A stretch of DNA of 64,000 nt, from the NCBI GenBank assembly GCA_002238725.1, contig MPMX01000019.1, positions 1 to 64,000 of the forward strand, given 5' to 3'. Origin of the DNA: Rhodospirillaceae bacterium bin65. GTDB lineage: Bacteria > Pseudomonadota > Alphaproteobacteria > Bin65. The translations under genes were made by a program, and so were the position numbers. The notes below the pieces were generated by a model. It was not told where the DNA came from, did no database searches, and saw only the letters and a program-made list of their open reading frames with translations. Within the stretch, counting starts at the first letter, position 1. The number at the start of each line of letters is the position of its first letter. Shown here piece by piece: positions 44,525 through 52,989 of this stretch.

Positions 44525-44857
44525 ATGTCGGAAACGCTGGTTTATATGACGGCCGGGTCGGTCGAGGAAGCCAGGGCGATCGGCGCCAGCCTGGTCGAGC
44601 GGCGGCTGGCCGCCTGCGTCAACATCCTGCCCGGCATGCTCTCGCAATACCGCTGGGAGGGCAGCGTACAGACCGACGAGGAGGCCGTCCTGATCGCCAA
44701 GACGCGCAGCGAACTGGTTGAGGCCATGACCGGCCATGTCCGCGAAATCCACAGCTACGATTGCCCCTGCGTCGTCGCACTGCCGATCCGGGGCGGCAAT
44801 CCGGAATTCCTGCAATGGATCGCCGACGAGACGGCAGGCCCTGAACCCAACGAATAG
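44525..44857 (+). CDS. cutA: Divalent-cation tolerance protein CutA
   Basis: A 110-residue trimeric ferredoxin-like-fold protein linked to copper and other divalent-cation tolerance. Signature segments are LVERRLAACVNILPGMLSQYRWEG and EIHSYDCPCVVALPI. ATG 44525 gives the normal family length; the frame from 44489 adds an arginine-rich extension. It is divergent from the MFS gene and followed by the DUF4160/DUF2442 pair. Confidence 0.94.
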   Translation: MSETLVYMTAGSVEEARAIGASLVERRLAACVNILPGMLSQYRWEGSVQTDEEAVLIAKTRSELVEAMTGHVREIHSYDCPCVVALPIRGGNPEFLQWIADETAGPEPNE

Positions 44858-44923
44858 AGGCCCTCGGCCGTTGCGGCGTATGCCGGGCATTTCCCAAGCG
44901 CTTGGGTTATGTTAGATTAAGGG

Positions 44924-45172
44924 ATGCCGACTGTCCTTCGTCTCGATGGCCTGCGCGTCGTCATCTATCCCAACGATCACCGGCCCGCGCATGTCCATGT
45001 CGTTGGCGGCGACGGAGAGGCGGTCTTTGACCTGCACTGACCGGATGGGCCGCCGGAGCTGCGCAGGTCTCGCGGTTTTGGAATGCGGGACGCGAATCGA
45101 ATTGGCGCATCGCTGGCACGGACTTTGCCGATGCTGTGCGCGGAATGGAGAAAAATCCATGGCGGTGACTGA
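44924..45172 (+). pseudogene. DUF4160 gene interrupted by an in-frame TGA
   Basis: Reading from ATG 44924 gives MPTVLRLDGLRVVIYPNDHRPAHVHV and further DUF4160 sequence up to a TGA at 45038-45040 after 38 codons. The same frame then continues for another 44 codons with the expected family C terminus (PDGPPELR, then LCAEWRKIHGGD) to TGA 45170-45172, with no frameshift. As I recall it, relatives carry cysteine (TGC/TGT) at this position, so one base change would explain it. A decayed gene, a sequencing error, or TGA readthrough are all possible; selenocysteine has no supporting element that I can see. The last 14 bases overlap the DUF2442 gene. Confidence 0.75.
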
Positions 45173-45572
45173 GTTGGAGTTCGAGCGTGCCGAGGCGCGG
45201 GCGCAGAAAGAGCGGAAGGCCGGCTATGTTCGCTCGGCCCGATACGACCGGCGCAGGCGGCGCGTAATTCTGCAACTGAACACCGGCGTCGAACTGAGCT
45301 TTGCCGCGGAAATGGCGGAAGGGCTGGCCGGCGCCTCGCCCGGCGACCTGGCGCAAATCGAGATCAGCCCGAGCGGATTGGGTCTCCACTGGCCGCGCCT
45401 CGACGCCGACCTCTACGTTCCCGCCCTGTTGCAGGGTATCTTCGGCTCCGGAAACTGGATGGCTGCACAAATGGGTGCGGCAGGCGGCAAGGCGAGATCG
45501 GCTGCCAAGTCAGAGGCCGCACGGGAAAACGGGCGCAAGGGCGGACGGCCGCGCCGGACGGCGGGCCGCTAG
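45159..45572 (+). CDS. DUF2442 domain protein
   Basis: A 137-residue protein with the DUF2442 domain (RRVILQLNTGVELSFAAEMAEGL then IEISPSGLGLHWPRLDADLYVPALLQG) and a basic C-terminal tail AARENGRKGGRPRR common in this family. DUF2442 and DUF4160 genes are frequent neighbours and have been suggested as toxin-antitoxin-like pairs. The start ATG 45159 has GGAG eight bases upstream, inside the DUF4160 frame, and the two genes overlap by 14 bases. The reading frame is intact even though its partner is interrupted. Confidence 0.85.
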   Translation: MAVTELEFERAEARAQKERKAGYVRSARYDRRRRRVILQLNTGVELSFAAEMAEGLAGASPGDLAQIEISPSGLGLHWPRLDADLYVPALLQGIFGSGNWMAAQMGAAGGKARSAAKSEAARENGRKGGRPRRTAGR

Positions 45573-45581
45573 GGTTCCCGA

Positions 45582-46316
45582 CTACATGAAATCCCGTTCG
45601 TGGACGATCGCCGTGAGATAGGTTGCGGCGAGCAGGCGGCGGGTATCCGTCATGTCCAGCGGCTGTTCCCGGCGCCAGGCTTCCAGCATGTCGGTCGAGC
45701 GATTGTCGGCGACGGTGCGAATTTTGGCGTCGTAGTGCGCCATCCGCGCGTCGTCCTCGGCGGCATCGGCCCGGCCGGAAAGCACACGGGCGATCTCGGC
45801 GACTTCCGGATTGTTCGGGCCGAACGCCTGTACCCGTTCGGCGAGCGCGGTTTCGAGCAGGCTGTCGGCTGTCCCGTCCTCGTTCAGGAACAGGTTCGCG
45901 ATCGCCAGGTTGAAGCGGGTGAGCGCGACTGCGCCGGTCAGGAATTCGCGGTGGCGGGCGCGGCGGACGTCGCCGAAAGTTTCGACGTGGCGTTGTTCCA
46001 TGCGCTGGTGAAACAGCGAACTGCGCGCGACCGGCGATACCGCCATGCCGCCGGTCCACTCAAGCGCCGCCGCCCAGGCGTCGAGCGCCGACGACAGGGC
46101 CGCGGCGGCGCCCTTATGGTCCTGGTCGATCAGGAAGGCGAGCGCGCAATTGTTTTCGCCGGCGGCGCGGCGCGGGTCGCCGGCCGGAAATTCCTGCGCC
46201 AGCGCGGCTGCCCGCCGCCACAGGTGAACCGCCTCCTCCCGCCGGGCGGCGCGATAGGCCTCCAGCGCGGCGGCCGAAAGCGCGTCCCATTCCCACTCTG
46301 CCGATAAGGTGCCCAC
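45582..46316 (-). CDS. Hypothetical helical (TPR-like) protein
   Basis: A 244-residue soluble protein that I do not recognise. It is mainly alpha-helical with Ala-rich pairs of helices (LEAYRAARREEAVHLWRRAAALAQEF; FNLAIANLFLNEDGTADSLLETAL) suggesting tetratricopeptide-like repeats. GTG 46316 is chosen as start because it lies 20 bases after the tmm stop; the longer frame to 46388 would overlap tmm by 52 bases. Same orientation and spacing suggest co-transcription with tmm, which gives the only clue to function. Confidence 0.6.
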   Translation of the reverse strand: MGTLSAEWEWDALSAAALEAYRAARREEAVHLWRRAAALAQEFPAGDPRRAAGENNCALAFLIDQDHKGAAAALSSALDAWAAALEWTGGMAVSPVARSSLFHQRMEQRHVETFGDVRRARHREFLTGAVALTRFNLAIANLFLNEDGTADSLLETALAERVQAFGPNNPEVAEIARVLSGRADAAEDDARMAHYDAKIRTVADNRSTDMLEAWRREQPLDMTDTRRLLAATYLTAIVHERDFM

Positions 46317-46336
46317 GGCCCGGCGATCCCGCGGCG

Positions 46337-47680
46337 CTATTCGTTCAGGAGATAGCTCTCCATCGAATCGTCCATCGCTTCGACCCACGGCGTGTGGTGG
46401 ACCGGGGCCATGGAGCCGGTCATGACCGATCTGTACCGGTTATCGCGAAAGGTCATGATGTTCTGCTTCTTGTGCTTCTTCCACTGGAAGAAGGCTTCGG
46501 TGGCGCCGTTCACGTCGAAGCTCGGATAGTCGGTCTCCGCGATCAATTCCTTGACGTAGTCGCCCTGGTAGCGGATCGCGCTATAGTCGTCCTCGAGCGC
46601 GTCCTCCCTGGCCTCCCGTTCGGCAACGTCGGCCTCCCGGACCTCCCGGTCCGGCACCTGGATCCGGCCCATGATGACGTCGCGGACATACCAAGCCTGG
46701 CCGTCGAACATGTTGAAGGTGTACCACTGGTCCTGCATGCCCAGGTAGAACAGCCTGGGGTTGTCGACCCAGACGACACCCTTGTAGAGGTCGGCGGTGG
46801 CCAGCCGGTTGGCGGTTTTCAGGCACAGCTCCGGCGCCATGAACGGGAAGTGGTGCAGATAGCCGGTGCACAGGATGATGGCGTCGACGTCCGCCGTCGA
46901 GCCGTCCTTGAAGGTGCAGGTGTTGCCGACGACCTTCTGGAGCAGCGGCACCTCCTTCCAGTTGTCCGGCCAGTCGTAGCCCATGGCGGCGGTGCGGTGG
47001 CTGACGGTGACGGATTTGCAGCCGTATTTCCAGCATTGGGAGCCGATGTCCTCGGCCGAATAGCTGGTGCCGATGATCAGGATATCCTTGTCCTTGAACT
47101 CGACGGCGTCGCGGAAGTCGTGCGCGTGCAGGACGCGGCCGTTGAAGCGGTCGAGCCCGTCGAAATGCGGCACGTTGGGTGTCGAGAAATGGCCTGACGC
47201 CACGACGACATGGTCGAAGCTCTCGGAGTTCTCCGTGTCGCTCTCCAGATCGTGGGCCGTCACGGTGAACAGGCCCGTTGCGGCGTCGAAATCGACCCGG
47301 CGGACCGGCGTGCGAAAGCGGATCGAATCGCGCACGCCCGCCTTCTTCACGCGGCCTTCGATATAGTCGAACAGAACCTCGCGCGGCGGATAGGAGGCGA
47401 TCTGCTTGCCGAAATGCTCCTCGAAGGAATAGTCGGCGAACTCCAGCCCTTCCTTCGGGCCGTTCGACCACAGATAGCGGTACATCGAGCAATGGACGGG
47501 CTCGCCGTATTCGTCCAGCCCGGTTCGCCAGGTATAGTTCCAGAGTCCGCCCCAGTCCGCCTGCCTCTCGTAACAGACGATCTCCGGAATCTCCGCTCCG
47601 CCGACCTTCGCCGACTGGAATGCCCTCAACTGGGCGAGGCCCGACGGCCCCGCGCCGATTACCGCAACTCGTTTGCCCAT
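46337..47680 (-). CDS. tmm: Trimethylamine monooxygenase (flavin-containing monooxygenase)
   Basis: A 447-residue FMO. The sequence follows bacterial trimethylamine monooxygenases closely: [19 protein letters not shown] (FAD site), [40 protein letters not shown], the FMO signature [13 protein letters not shown], and NADPH-site [17 protein letters not shown]. The product is trimethylamine N-oxide from trimethylamine, O2 and NADPH in the cytoplasm. ATG 47680 matches the start of homologues; GTG 47692 is in frame. It is divergent from importer 3 across a repeat-bearing region. Oxidation of other tertiary amines or dimethylsulfide is known for the family. Confidence 0.9.
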   Translation of the reverse strand: MGKRVAVIGAGPSGLAQLRAFQSAKVGGAEIPEIVCYERQADWGGLWNYTWRTGLDEYGEPVHCSMYRYLWSNGPKEGLEFADYSFEEHFGKQIASYPPREVLFDYIEGRVKKAGVRDSIRFRTPVRRVDFDAATGLFTVTAHDLESDTENSESFDHVVVASGHFSTPNVPHFDGLDRFNGRVLHAHDFRDAVEFKDKDILIIGTSYSAEDIGSQCWKYGCKSVTVSHRTAAMGYDWPDNWKEVPLLQKVVGNTCTFKDGSTADVDAIILCTGYLHHFPFMAPELCLKTANRLATADLYKGVVWVDNPRLFYLGMQDQWYTFNMFDGQAWYVRDVIMGRIQVPDREVREADVAEREAREDALEDDYSAIRYQGDYVKELIAETDYPSFDVNGATEAFFQWKKHKKQNIMTFRDNRYRSVMTGSMAPVHHTPWVEAMDDSMESYLLNE

Positions 47681-48118
47681 CGTCTCACTCACTGTCCTGA
47701 CCGGCGGCCCGACAAGGCCGGAAGCGCCGGCACTGTTATGATTTCCGCATCAGCGGCTGAAACCAATCTTTACCAATATGCACCAATTCAGTCACTCATT
47801 TATTCGGCACATCTCGGTAGTTCGGCCCGATGCAGCGATGCACACCGATCGAAACTGCGACATTAGTGCATAATTTGCTTGCATAAAGCCCTTTTTTTGT
47901 CATGCTGTGCTCGATTGACCGTAGCCGCGCGGCATTCGGGCGACCTGCCAGGCAAATTGGTCTAAATTGGTCAAGGCGCGATTTGGTTGCTTTGCGGATT
48001 CGGTCGTGTGGGTCATCCGGTGTGCCGCCAGGCTTCCGGTTGGCCTCGGGGACGCCGCCGGACGAAGAGCGCCGGCGCCGGTGTTTCAATTCAAGCGCAT
48101 CAATTCTGGGAGGCAGGT
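47681..48118. promoter_or_regulatory. tmm/importer 3 divergent promoter region with phased ACCAAT arrays
   Basis: This 438-base AT-rich gap holds three ACCAAT units starting at 47762, 47772 and 47782, exactly 10 bases apart, and two ATTGGT units (the complement) starting at 47956 and 47966, also 10 bases apart, with a weaker TTTGGT at 47982. Exact helical phasing and the mirrored orientation toward the two divergent genes suggest a cooperative DNA-binding regulator. A TTGACC at 47916 may be a rightward -35. No gene is supported in the gap. Confidence 0.65.
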
Positions 48119-49426
48119 ATGGTACGCAAGACACTCGAACGCAAGATCAGCAGGCGGAAATTCCTCGGAACCTCGGCGGCGTCCGGGGCTGCACTAGCCG
48201 CGACGGGCACGGGCCTGTCGCGCGTTTCCTTCGCTGCCGGCCACACCATCAAGATCGGTTTCCTGGCGCCGCTCACCGGCCCGGTCTCCGCCTGGGGCAA
48301 GCCCGGCCTCGACGGCTGCCTGATATGGGCCGACTGGGTCAACGCCAAGGGCGGCGTGAAGATCGGCGGCAAGTCGTACAAGATCGAGTTCGTCGGCTAC
48401 GACAACGAATACGATGCCGGCAAGGCGAAAACCGGCGCGACCAAGCTGATCAAGGAAGACGGCGTCAAATTCATCATGATGCTGGGCGGAGATCCCTGGC
48501 CGGGCGTGGAGAAGATCGCGGCGCGGGAAGGCATGCTGTTCTCGACGCTCCTTCCCAGCGATCTGTCGCCGGACACGAAGACGCTGCTCGCGCCGTGCGA
48601 GGTGCATCCGATCTATAACGTCACCGGCGTCGAATGGCTGGCGGAGAACAAGAAGAATCTCAAGACCGCCGCGATCTGCGCCCAGGACGATTCCCTCGGC
48701 AAGCCTTCGGTGGCGACCTATCTGGCGGCCTTTGAGGCGGCCGGGATCAAGATGGTCGACGCGCCGCTGTTCTTCGATCCGGCGACGACCGACTTCGCGC
48801 CGGTGATGACCAAGCTGCTGGCCAAGAAGCCGGATATCCTGTGCCTGGACACCTGCTACGCGGATTATGTCCATCCGCTGTGCGAACAGGCGTTCCAGCA
48901 GGGCTACAAGGGGCAGATCATCTCCTGCACCGCCGACTTCTACCAGAAGATCATCGAGAAGACGTCGAAGGACTTCATGGAAGGCTTCGTCTTCCAGTTC
49001 CCGGATTTCGACGATCCGGCGCTCAACAGCAAGGCCGTGAACTTCGTCAAGCCGAACGAGTTCTACGCCGAATACGCCAAGCGCTACGGCGCCAAGGAAT
49101 GGGGCGCGGTGTCCTGGGAATATGCCTCGATCATGGACCTGTGGGCAGACGCTGCCGCCAAGGCGGGCAGCGCCGAACCGGGGCCCGTCCTGAAAGCGAT
49201 GAAGGCCGGCGGCACCGGCAAGCACGCCTTCGGCGACGCCAAATGGTGGGGCAAGGAGCTGTTCGGCATCGACAACGCCCTGGTCGGCAACTGGCCGGTC
49301 GTGGTGATCGAGGGCGGCAAGGCCAAAATCAAGGCCTTCAAGTCCATTCCCGCCTGGTGGGACAAGCACAGCAAGCTGATGATCAAGCACATGACGGCCC
49401 TGGGCCAGATGTGGAATCAGCGCTGA
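48119..49426 (+). CDS. Liv-type ABC transporter substrate-binding protein, importer 3 (Tat signal)
   Basis: A 435-residue periplasmic binding protein with a twin-arginine signal: KISRRKFLGTSAASGAALAATGTGLSRVSFA, so export is probably folded through Tat. The mature part starts GHTIKIGFLAPLTGPVSAWGKPGLDG. The start ATG 48119 follows GGGAGGCAGGT. The protein belongs to the amino-acid/amide type 1 family. Divergence from tmm suggests that the ligand may be a methylated amine or other compound linked to it, but the usual TMAO transporter (TmoXVW) is of a different family, so this is inference. Confidence 0.93.
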   Translation: MVRKTLERKISRRKFLGTSAASGAALAATGTGLSRVSFAAGHTIKIGFLAPLTGPVSAWGKPGLDGCLIWADWVNAKGGVKIGGKSYKIEFVGYDNEYDAGKAKTGATKLIKEDGVKFIMMLGGDPWPGVEKIAAREGMLFSTLLPSDLSPDTKTLLAPCEVHPIYNVTGVEWLAENKKNLKTAAICAQDDSLGKPSVATYLAAFEAAGIKMVDAPLFFDPATTDFAPVMTKLLAKKPDILCLDTCYADYVHPLCEQAFQQGYKGQIISCTADFYQKIIEKTSKDFMEGFVFQFPDFDDPALNSKAVNFVKPNEFYAEYAKRYGAKEWGAVSWEYASIMDLWADAAAKAGSAEPGPVLKAMKAGGTGKHAFGDAKWWGKELFGIDNALVGNWPVVVIEGGKAKIKAFKSIPAWWDKHSKLMIKHMTALGQMWNQR

Positions 49427-49474
49427 TTTCGCGCTAGGGTCCCTATGGCGCCGTTGCGGCGCCCGGATGGTGTA

Positions 49475-49501
49475 CCGGGGCCGGGCCTTGCCCGGCCCCG
49501 G
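49475..49501 (+). promoter_or_regulatory. Strong stem-loop between binding-protein gene and livH, importer 3
   Basis: A perfect 12-bp inverted repeat CCGGGGCCGGGC/GCCCGGCCCCGG encloses a 3-base loop CTT, the most stable of the intercistronic hairpins in the window. It lies 49 bases after the binding-protein stop and 36 bases before livH. Without a following T run it is more likely a decay barrier or attenuator than a full terminator. Confidence 0.6.
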
Positions 49502-49536
49502 CTCCGTTCTGCAGCCCCGGCACTTGAGGCCCTTTG

Positions 49537-50400
49537 ATGGATCTGCTGTGGCAGACCGCCATCAACGCCATGTATGCCGCCAGCTATATGGCGCTGATAG
49601 CGGTCGGACTGGTCATGATCTTCGGCGTCATGGGCGTGATCAACTTCGCCCATGGCGAGCTCTACATGGTCGGCGCTTATTGCGTCGTGTTCCTGTACGC
49701 CCACGAGAAGTTTCCCTTCTTCCTGGCGGTCGCCGCGGGCCTGATCTTCGTCGGGATCGTCGGCCTCGTCATGGAACGGGCGATGTTCCGCCCCTTGCGG
49801 GATAACCCGCTGGGCGGCCTCATCGCGTCGATCGGCTTCCTGCTGATTCTTCAGACCCTGGCCGTGCTCGGTTTCGGCCGGCGCATGGGCCATGTTCCGC
49901 CGGCGACCCAGGGCAAGATCGAGATCTTCGGCGCCATCCTGACCTATCAGCGGCTGTTCGTGATCGTCGCGGCCATCCTGCTGCTGGCGGCGCTTTGGGC
50001 CTTTCTCAAGCGCTCGAAATTCGGCTGGGCGCTGCGCGCCTGCGCCCAGGATGCCGAGGCTGCGGCACTCCAGGGCATCTCGATGAACCAGACGGCGCGC
50101 GTCGCCATGTTCATCGGGGCCGCGCTTGCCGGGGTTGCCGGGGCGCTGACCGCGCCGCTGGTGAGCCCGACGCCCTATATCGGCCACTCGATCATCGTCA
50201 CCGCCTTCATCATCATCATCGTCGGCGGCATCGGCAGCCTCGAGGGCGCGGTGATCGCGGCGGTCCTCTACGCCTTCGTCCACACTTTCGTCACGACCTT
50301 CTTCGACGGCGTGATCGCCAACATAGTCGGTCTCGCCCTGATGCTCGCCGTGCTGGTGGTGCGGCCGACCGGCCTGTTCGGAGCGAAGGAACGTGCCTGA
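49537..50400 (+). CDS. livH: Liv-type ABC transporter permease (LivH), importer 3
   Basis: A 287-residue inner-membrane permease: ASYMALIAVGLVMIFGVMGVINFAHGELYMVG opens the conserved part, and RACAQDAEAAALQGISMNQT is the coupling loop; GGIGSLEGAV lies near the end. ATG 49537 is preferred to the adjacent TTG 49534. The stop overlaps the GTG start of livM by 8 bases. Confidence 0.94.
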   Translation: MDLLWQTAINAMYAASYMALIAVGLVMIFGVMGVINFAHGELYMVGAYCVVFLYAHEKFPFFLAVAAGLIFVGIVGLVMERAMFRPLRDNPLGGLIASIGFLLILQTLAVLGFGRRMGHVPPATQGKIEIFGAILTYQRLFVIVAAILLLAALWAFLKRSKFGWALRACAQDAEAAALQGISMNQTARVAMFIGAALAGVAGALTAPLVSPTPYIGHSIIVTAFIIIIVGGIGSLEGAVIAAVLYAFVHTFVTTFFDGVIANIVGLALMLAVLVVRPTGLFGAKERA

Positions 50401-51430
50401 ACCGGCGGGCGCGGCGAATCCGGAAAATTCCGTCTGGCGGATCGCCGGGCGGCTGAAGCTCGTCTTCCTGTTCGCGGCCTTGGCGGTCCTGCCCTACCTG
50501 CTGAGCTATTCGCAGCAGGAAATCGCCGTCCTGCTGGTCGTGAACGTCCTGCTGGTCTGCAGCTACCGCCTGATGACGCTCACCGGCGAATGGTCGCTCG
50601 GTCACGTCGTCATCATGGGCGTCGGCGCCTATGCCAGCGCGTTGCTTTCCAAACGCCTTGGTATGCCGGTGCCGGTTTCCATGCTGGCGGGCGGCATCGT
50701 GGCGGCGGGCACCTCCGCCATCCTGAGCTTTCCGCTGTTCCGGATGAAGGGCTTCTATTTCCTGATCGGGTCCTTCGCCGCCGGCGAGATCATCCGGCTG
50801 ATCTGGAAGCGTTTTACCGATCCGTTCGGCGGCCCCAAGGGGCTCAAGCGGATCGACGCCTTTCCCGACATCGACACCGGTTTCCTGTCGATCGATTTCT
50901 ACGAGCCGGTCAACTACTACTTCTTGGCGCTGGTCGTGGTTTCGGCGTCGCTGTTCGTGCTCTACCGGATTGAGCGCTCGCGCATCGGGCTGACCTTCCA
51001 CGCGATTCACTGGCAGGACAGGCTGGCCGAATCCGTCGGCGTCGACACCTTCCGCTACCGCACGCTCGCCTTTGTCATCGCCTCCTTTTTCGCCGGCATC
51101 GCGGGGGGCCTTTACGGCCACTATGTCGGGGCGGTGAACCCGACCCGCTTCGGCGTCGACCAGATGGTCTATGTCCTGGTCTGGGCGATCGTCGGCGGCA
51201 CCGCGACCTTCCACGGCCCGATCCTCGGCGTCGTCGTGCTGACCGTCATTAACGAGATCGTCCTGCGCGGGCTTGGCCTCGACACGGTCCGGCCGCTGAT
51301 CTACGGCGCCATCCTGATCCTGTCGGTGCTGTATCTGCCCGACGGCCTTGAGAGCGTCGGGCCGAGGCTGCGGGCCTGGGTGCAGCGGCGCCGGGCCGGG
51401 CCGGCCGCGGCGGGAGGCGGGGCGGCATGA
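50393..51430 (+). CDS. livM: Liv-type ABC transporter permease (LivM), importer 3
   Basis: A 345-residue inner-membrane permease starting at GTG 50393 inside the end of livH. Conserved parts are [33 protein letters not shown] and [22 protein letters not shown]. It is about 30 residues longer than importer 2 LivM, mainly in an N-terminal extension and a proline/arginine-rich tail. The stop overlaps livG as ATGA. Confidence 0.93.
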   Translation: MPEPAGAANPENSVWRIAGRLKLVFLFAALAVLPYLLSYSQQEIAVLLVVNVLLVCSYRLMTLTGEWSLGHVVIMGVGAYASALLSKRLGMPVPVSMLAGGIVAAGTSAILSFPLFRMKGFYFLIGSFAAGEIIRLIWKRFTDPFGGPKGLKRIDAFPDIDTGFLSIDFYEPVNYYFLALVVVSASLFVLYRIERSRIGLTFHAIHWQDRLAESVGVDTFRYRTLAFVIASFFAGIAGGLYGHYVGAVNPTRFGVDQMVYVLVWAIVGGTATFHGPILGVVVLTVINEIVLRGLGLDTVRPLIYGAILILSVLYLPDGLESVGPRLRAWVQRRRAGPAAAGGGAA

Positions 51431-52239
51431 ACGCACCGGGCGAAGGGCCGATCCTGGAAGCGCCCATCCTGGAAGCAAGGGGGCTGACCCGCCGCTTCGG
51501 CGGCCTGGTGGCGGTCGACGATTTCAGCTTTACCGTCCGCGAGGGTGCAATCCACGGCCTGATCGGGCCGAACGGCGCCGGCAAGACGACGACCTTCAAC
51601 GTGATCAGCGGTTTCTACGCGCCGACCGCCGGCCAGGTGCTCTATCGCGGCCGGGACATTTCCGGCCGCAAGACCAGCGCGCTCGCCGCGATGGGCCTTG
51701 TGCGAACTTTTCAGGGCTCGACCCTGTTCCAGGAATTCACGGTTCTGGATAACGTCCGGGTCGGGCGCCACCTCAGCGCCGGCGCCGGTTTCGTCAGCCG
51801 GCTGCTCGGCGCCGACCGGGCGTCGGAACGGGCCGCAGACGCCAGGGCGCGGGAGAATCTGGCCTTTTTCGGTCTGCAGGATTTGGCCGACGAACCGGTC
51901 TCGAACCTGCCGCACGGTCACCAGCGCATGCTCGGCATGGCGGTCGCCCTGGCGGCGGAGCCGAGTGTGTTGCTGCTGGACGAACCCTTCACCGGCATGA
52001 ATCCGGAGGAAACCCGGCGCATGATGGACCTGGTCCGGCGCATTCGCGACCGCGGCGTCACCGTCATGCTGGTCGAGCACGACATGCAGGCGGTGATGAA
52101 CCTGTGCGACATCATCACGGTGATGAATTTCGGCGCCCTGCTGGTCGAGGGCGCGCCGGACGACGTGCGCAACGACCCGGCGGTCATCGAAGCCTATCTC
52201 GGCGCCGCCACGGACAACGGGGCGGGCCATGCTGCTTGA
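51427..52239 (+). CDS. livG: Liv-type ABC transporter ATP-binding protein (LivG), importer 3
   Basis: A 270-residue ABC ATPase with an N-terminal [13 protein letters not shown] duplication, Walker [10 protein letters not shown] (about residue 51), a LivG-type signature [14 protein letters not shown], and Walker [14 protein letters not shown]. The tandem ILEAPILEA repeat at the N terminus is unusual but short. Its stop overlaps the livF start by 11 bases. Confidence 0.93.
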   Translation: MNAPGEGPILEAPILEARGLTRRFGGLVAVDDFSFTVREGAIHGLIGPNGAGKTTTFNVISGFYAPTAGQVLYRGRDISGRKTSALAAMGLVRTFQGSTLFQEFTVLDNVRVGRHLSAGAGFVSRLLGADRASERAADARARENLAFFGLQDLADEPVSNLPHGHQRMLGMAVALAAEPSVLLLDEPFTGMNPEETRRMMDLVRRIRDRGVTVMLVEHDMQAVMNLCDIITVMNFGALLVEGAPDDVRNDPAVIEAYLGAATDNGAGHAA

Positions 52240-52936
52240 GCTCCACGACATCGAGGTGCGCTACCAGAAGGTGGTTGCGCTGAAAGGCGTCTCGATGGCG
52301 GTGCCGGCGGGCGGCATCGTCACCATTATCGGCGCGAACGGGGCCGGCAAGACGACGACCCTGCGCGCCATATCGGGCCTCGAGCCGCTGACCCGCGGCG
52401 AAATCAACTTCGACGGCGCGCGCATCGACGGCCTCGTGCCGGAGGAGATCGTACGCCTGGGCGTTGCGCACGTGCCGGAAGGACGGCGGGTGTTTCCGGA
52501 CCTGACGGTCGAGGAGAACCTGCGCACCGGCGCCTTTCTCCGGAAGGACAAGGCGGCGGTCGACGCCACCCTGGCGGAGGTCTTCGAGCGCTTCCCGCGT
52601 CTCGCCGAGCGGCGCAAACAGTGGGCGCGCTCCATGTCCGGCGGCGAGCAGCAGATGCTGGCGATCGGCCGGGCGCTGATGAGCGCGCCGCGGGTGCTGC
52701 TGCTCGACGAGCCGTCGATGGGCCTGTCGCCGGTCATGGTGCAGGAGATCGCCCGCATCGTCACCGACATCTCGGCCCAGGGCACGCCGGTCGTCCTGGT
52801 CGAGCAGAATGCGGAAATGGCGCTGCTGCTGGCGCAATATGCCTATGTCCTCGAAACCGGCGCCGTGGCGCTGGAAGGCCAGGCGGAGGATCTGCACGAG
52901 AACGACCACGTCCGCCGCGCCTATCTCGGCGGGTAG
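52229..52936 (+). CDS. livF: Liv-type ABC transporter ATP-binding protein (LivF), importer 3
   Basis: A 235-residue ABC ATPase, the standard LivF length. Walker A GANGAGKTT, signature MSGGEQQMLAIGR, Walker B VLLLDEPSMGLSP, and the C-terminal HVRRAYLGG. It overlaps livG by 11 bases and ends the importer 3 operon; the dehydratase gene follows 53 bases later on the same strand and may be co-transcribed. Confidence 0.95.
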   Translation: MLLELHDIEVRYQKVVALKGVSMAVPAGGIVTIIGANGAGKTTTLRAISGLEPLTRGEINFDGARIDGLVPEEIVRLGVAHVPEGRRVFPDLTVEENLRTGAFLRKDKAAVDATLAEVFERFPRLAERRKQWARSMSGGEQQMLAIGRALMSAPRVLLLDEPSMGLSPVMVQEIARIVTDISAQGTPVVLVEQNAEMALLLAQYAYVLETGAVALEGQAEDLHENDHVRRAYLGG

Positions 52937-52989
52937 CGCCGGCAGGGCGCCGCCGGTAGGGTGGGGCGTCGCAGACCGGGAGCCCTGCC

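Noticed and set aside
44924-45172. Selenocysteine decoding of the TGA in DUF4160 as the primary explanation
   Set aside because: I see no bacterial SECIS-like hairpin directly after the TGA and the family is not known to contain selenocysteine; a nonsense mutation or sequence error is simpler. Kept only as an alternative.
47681-48118. The ACCAAT arrays as plasmid-type iterons or a replication origin
   Set aside because: Only five or six short units are present, with no rep, parA or dnaA gene nearby, and the location between divergent metabolic genes fits regulation better.
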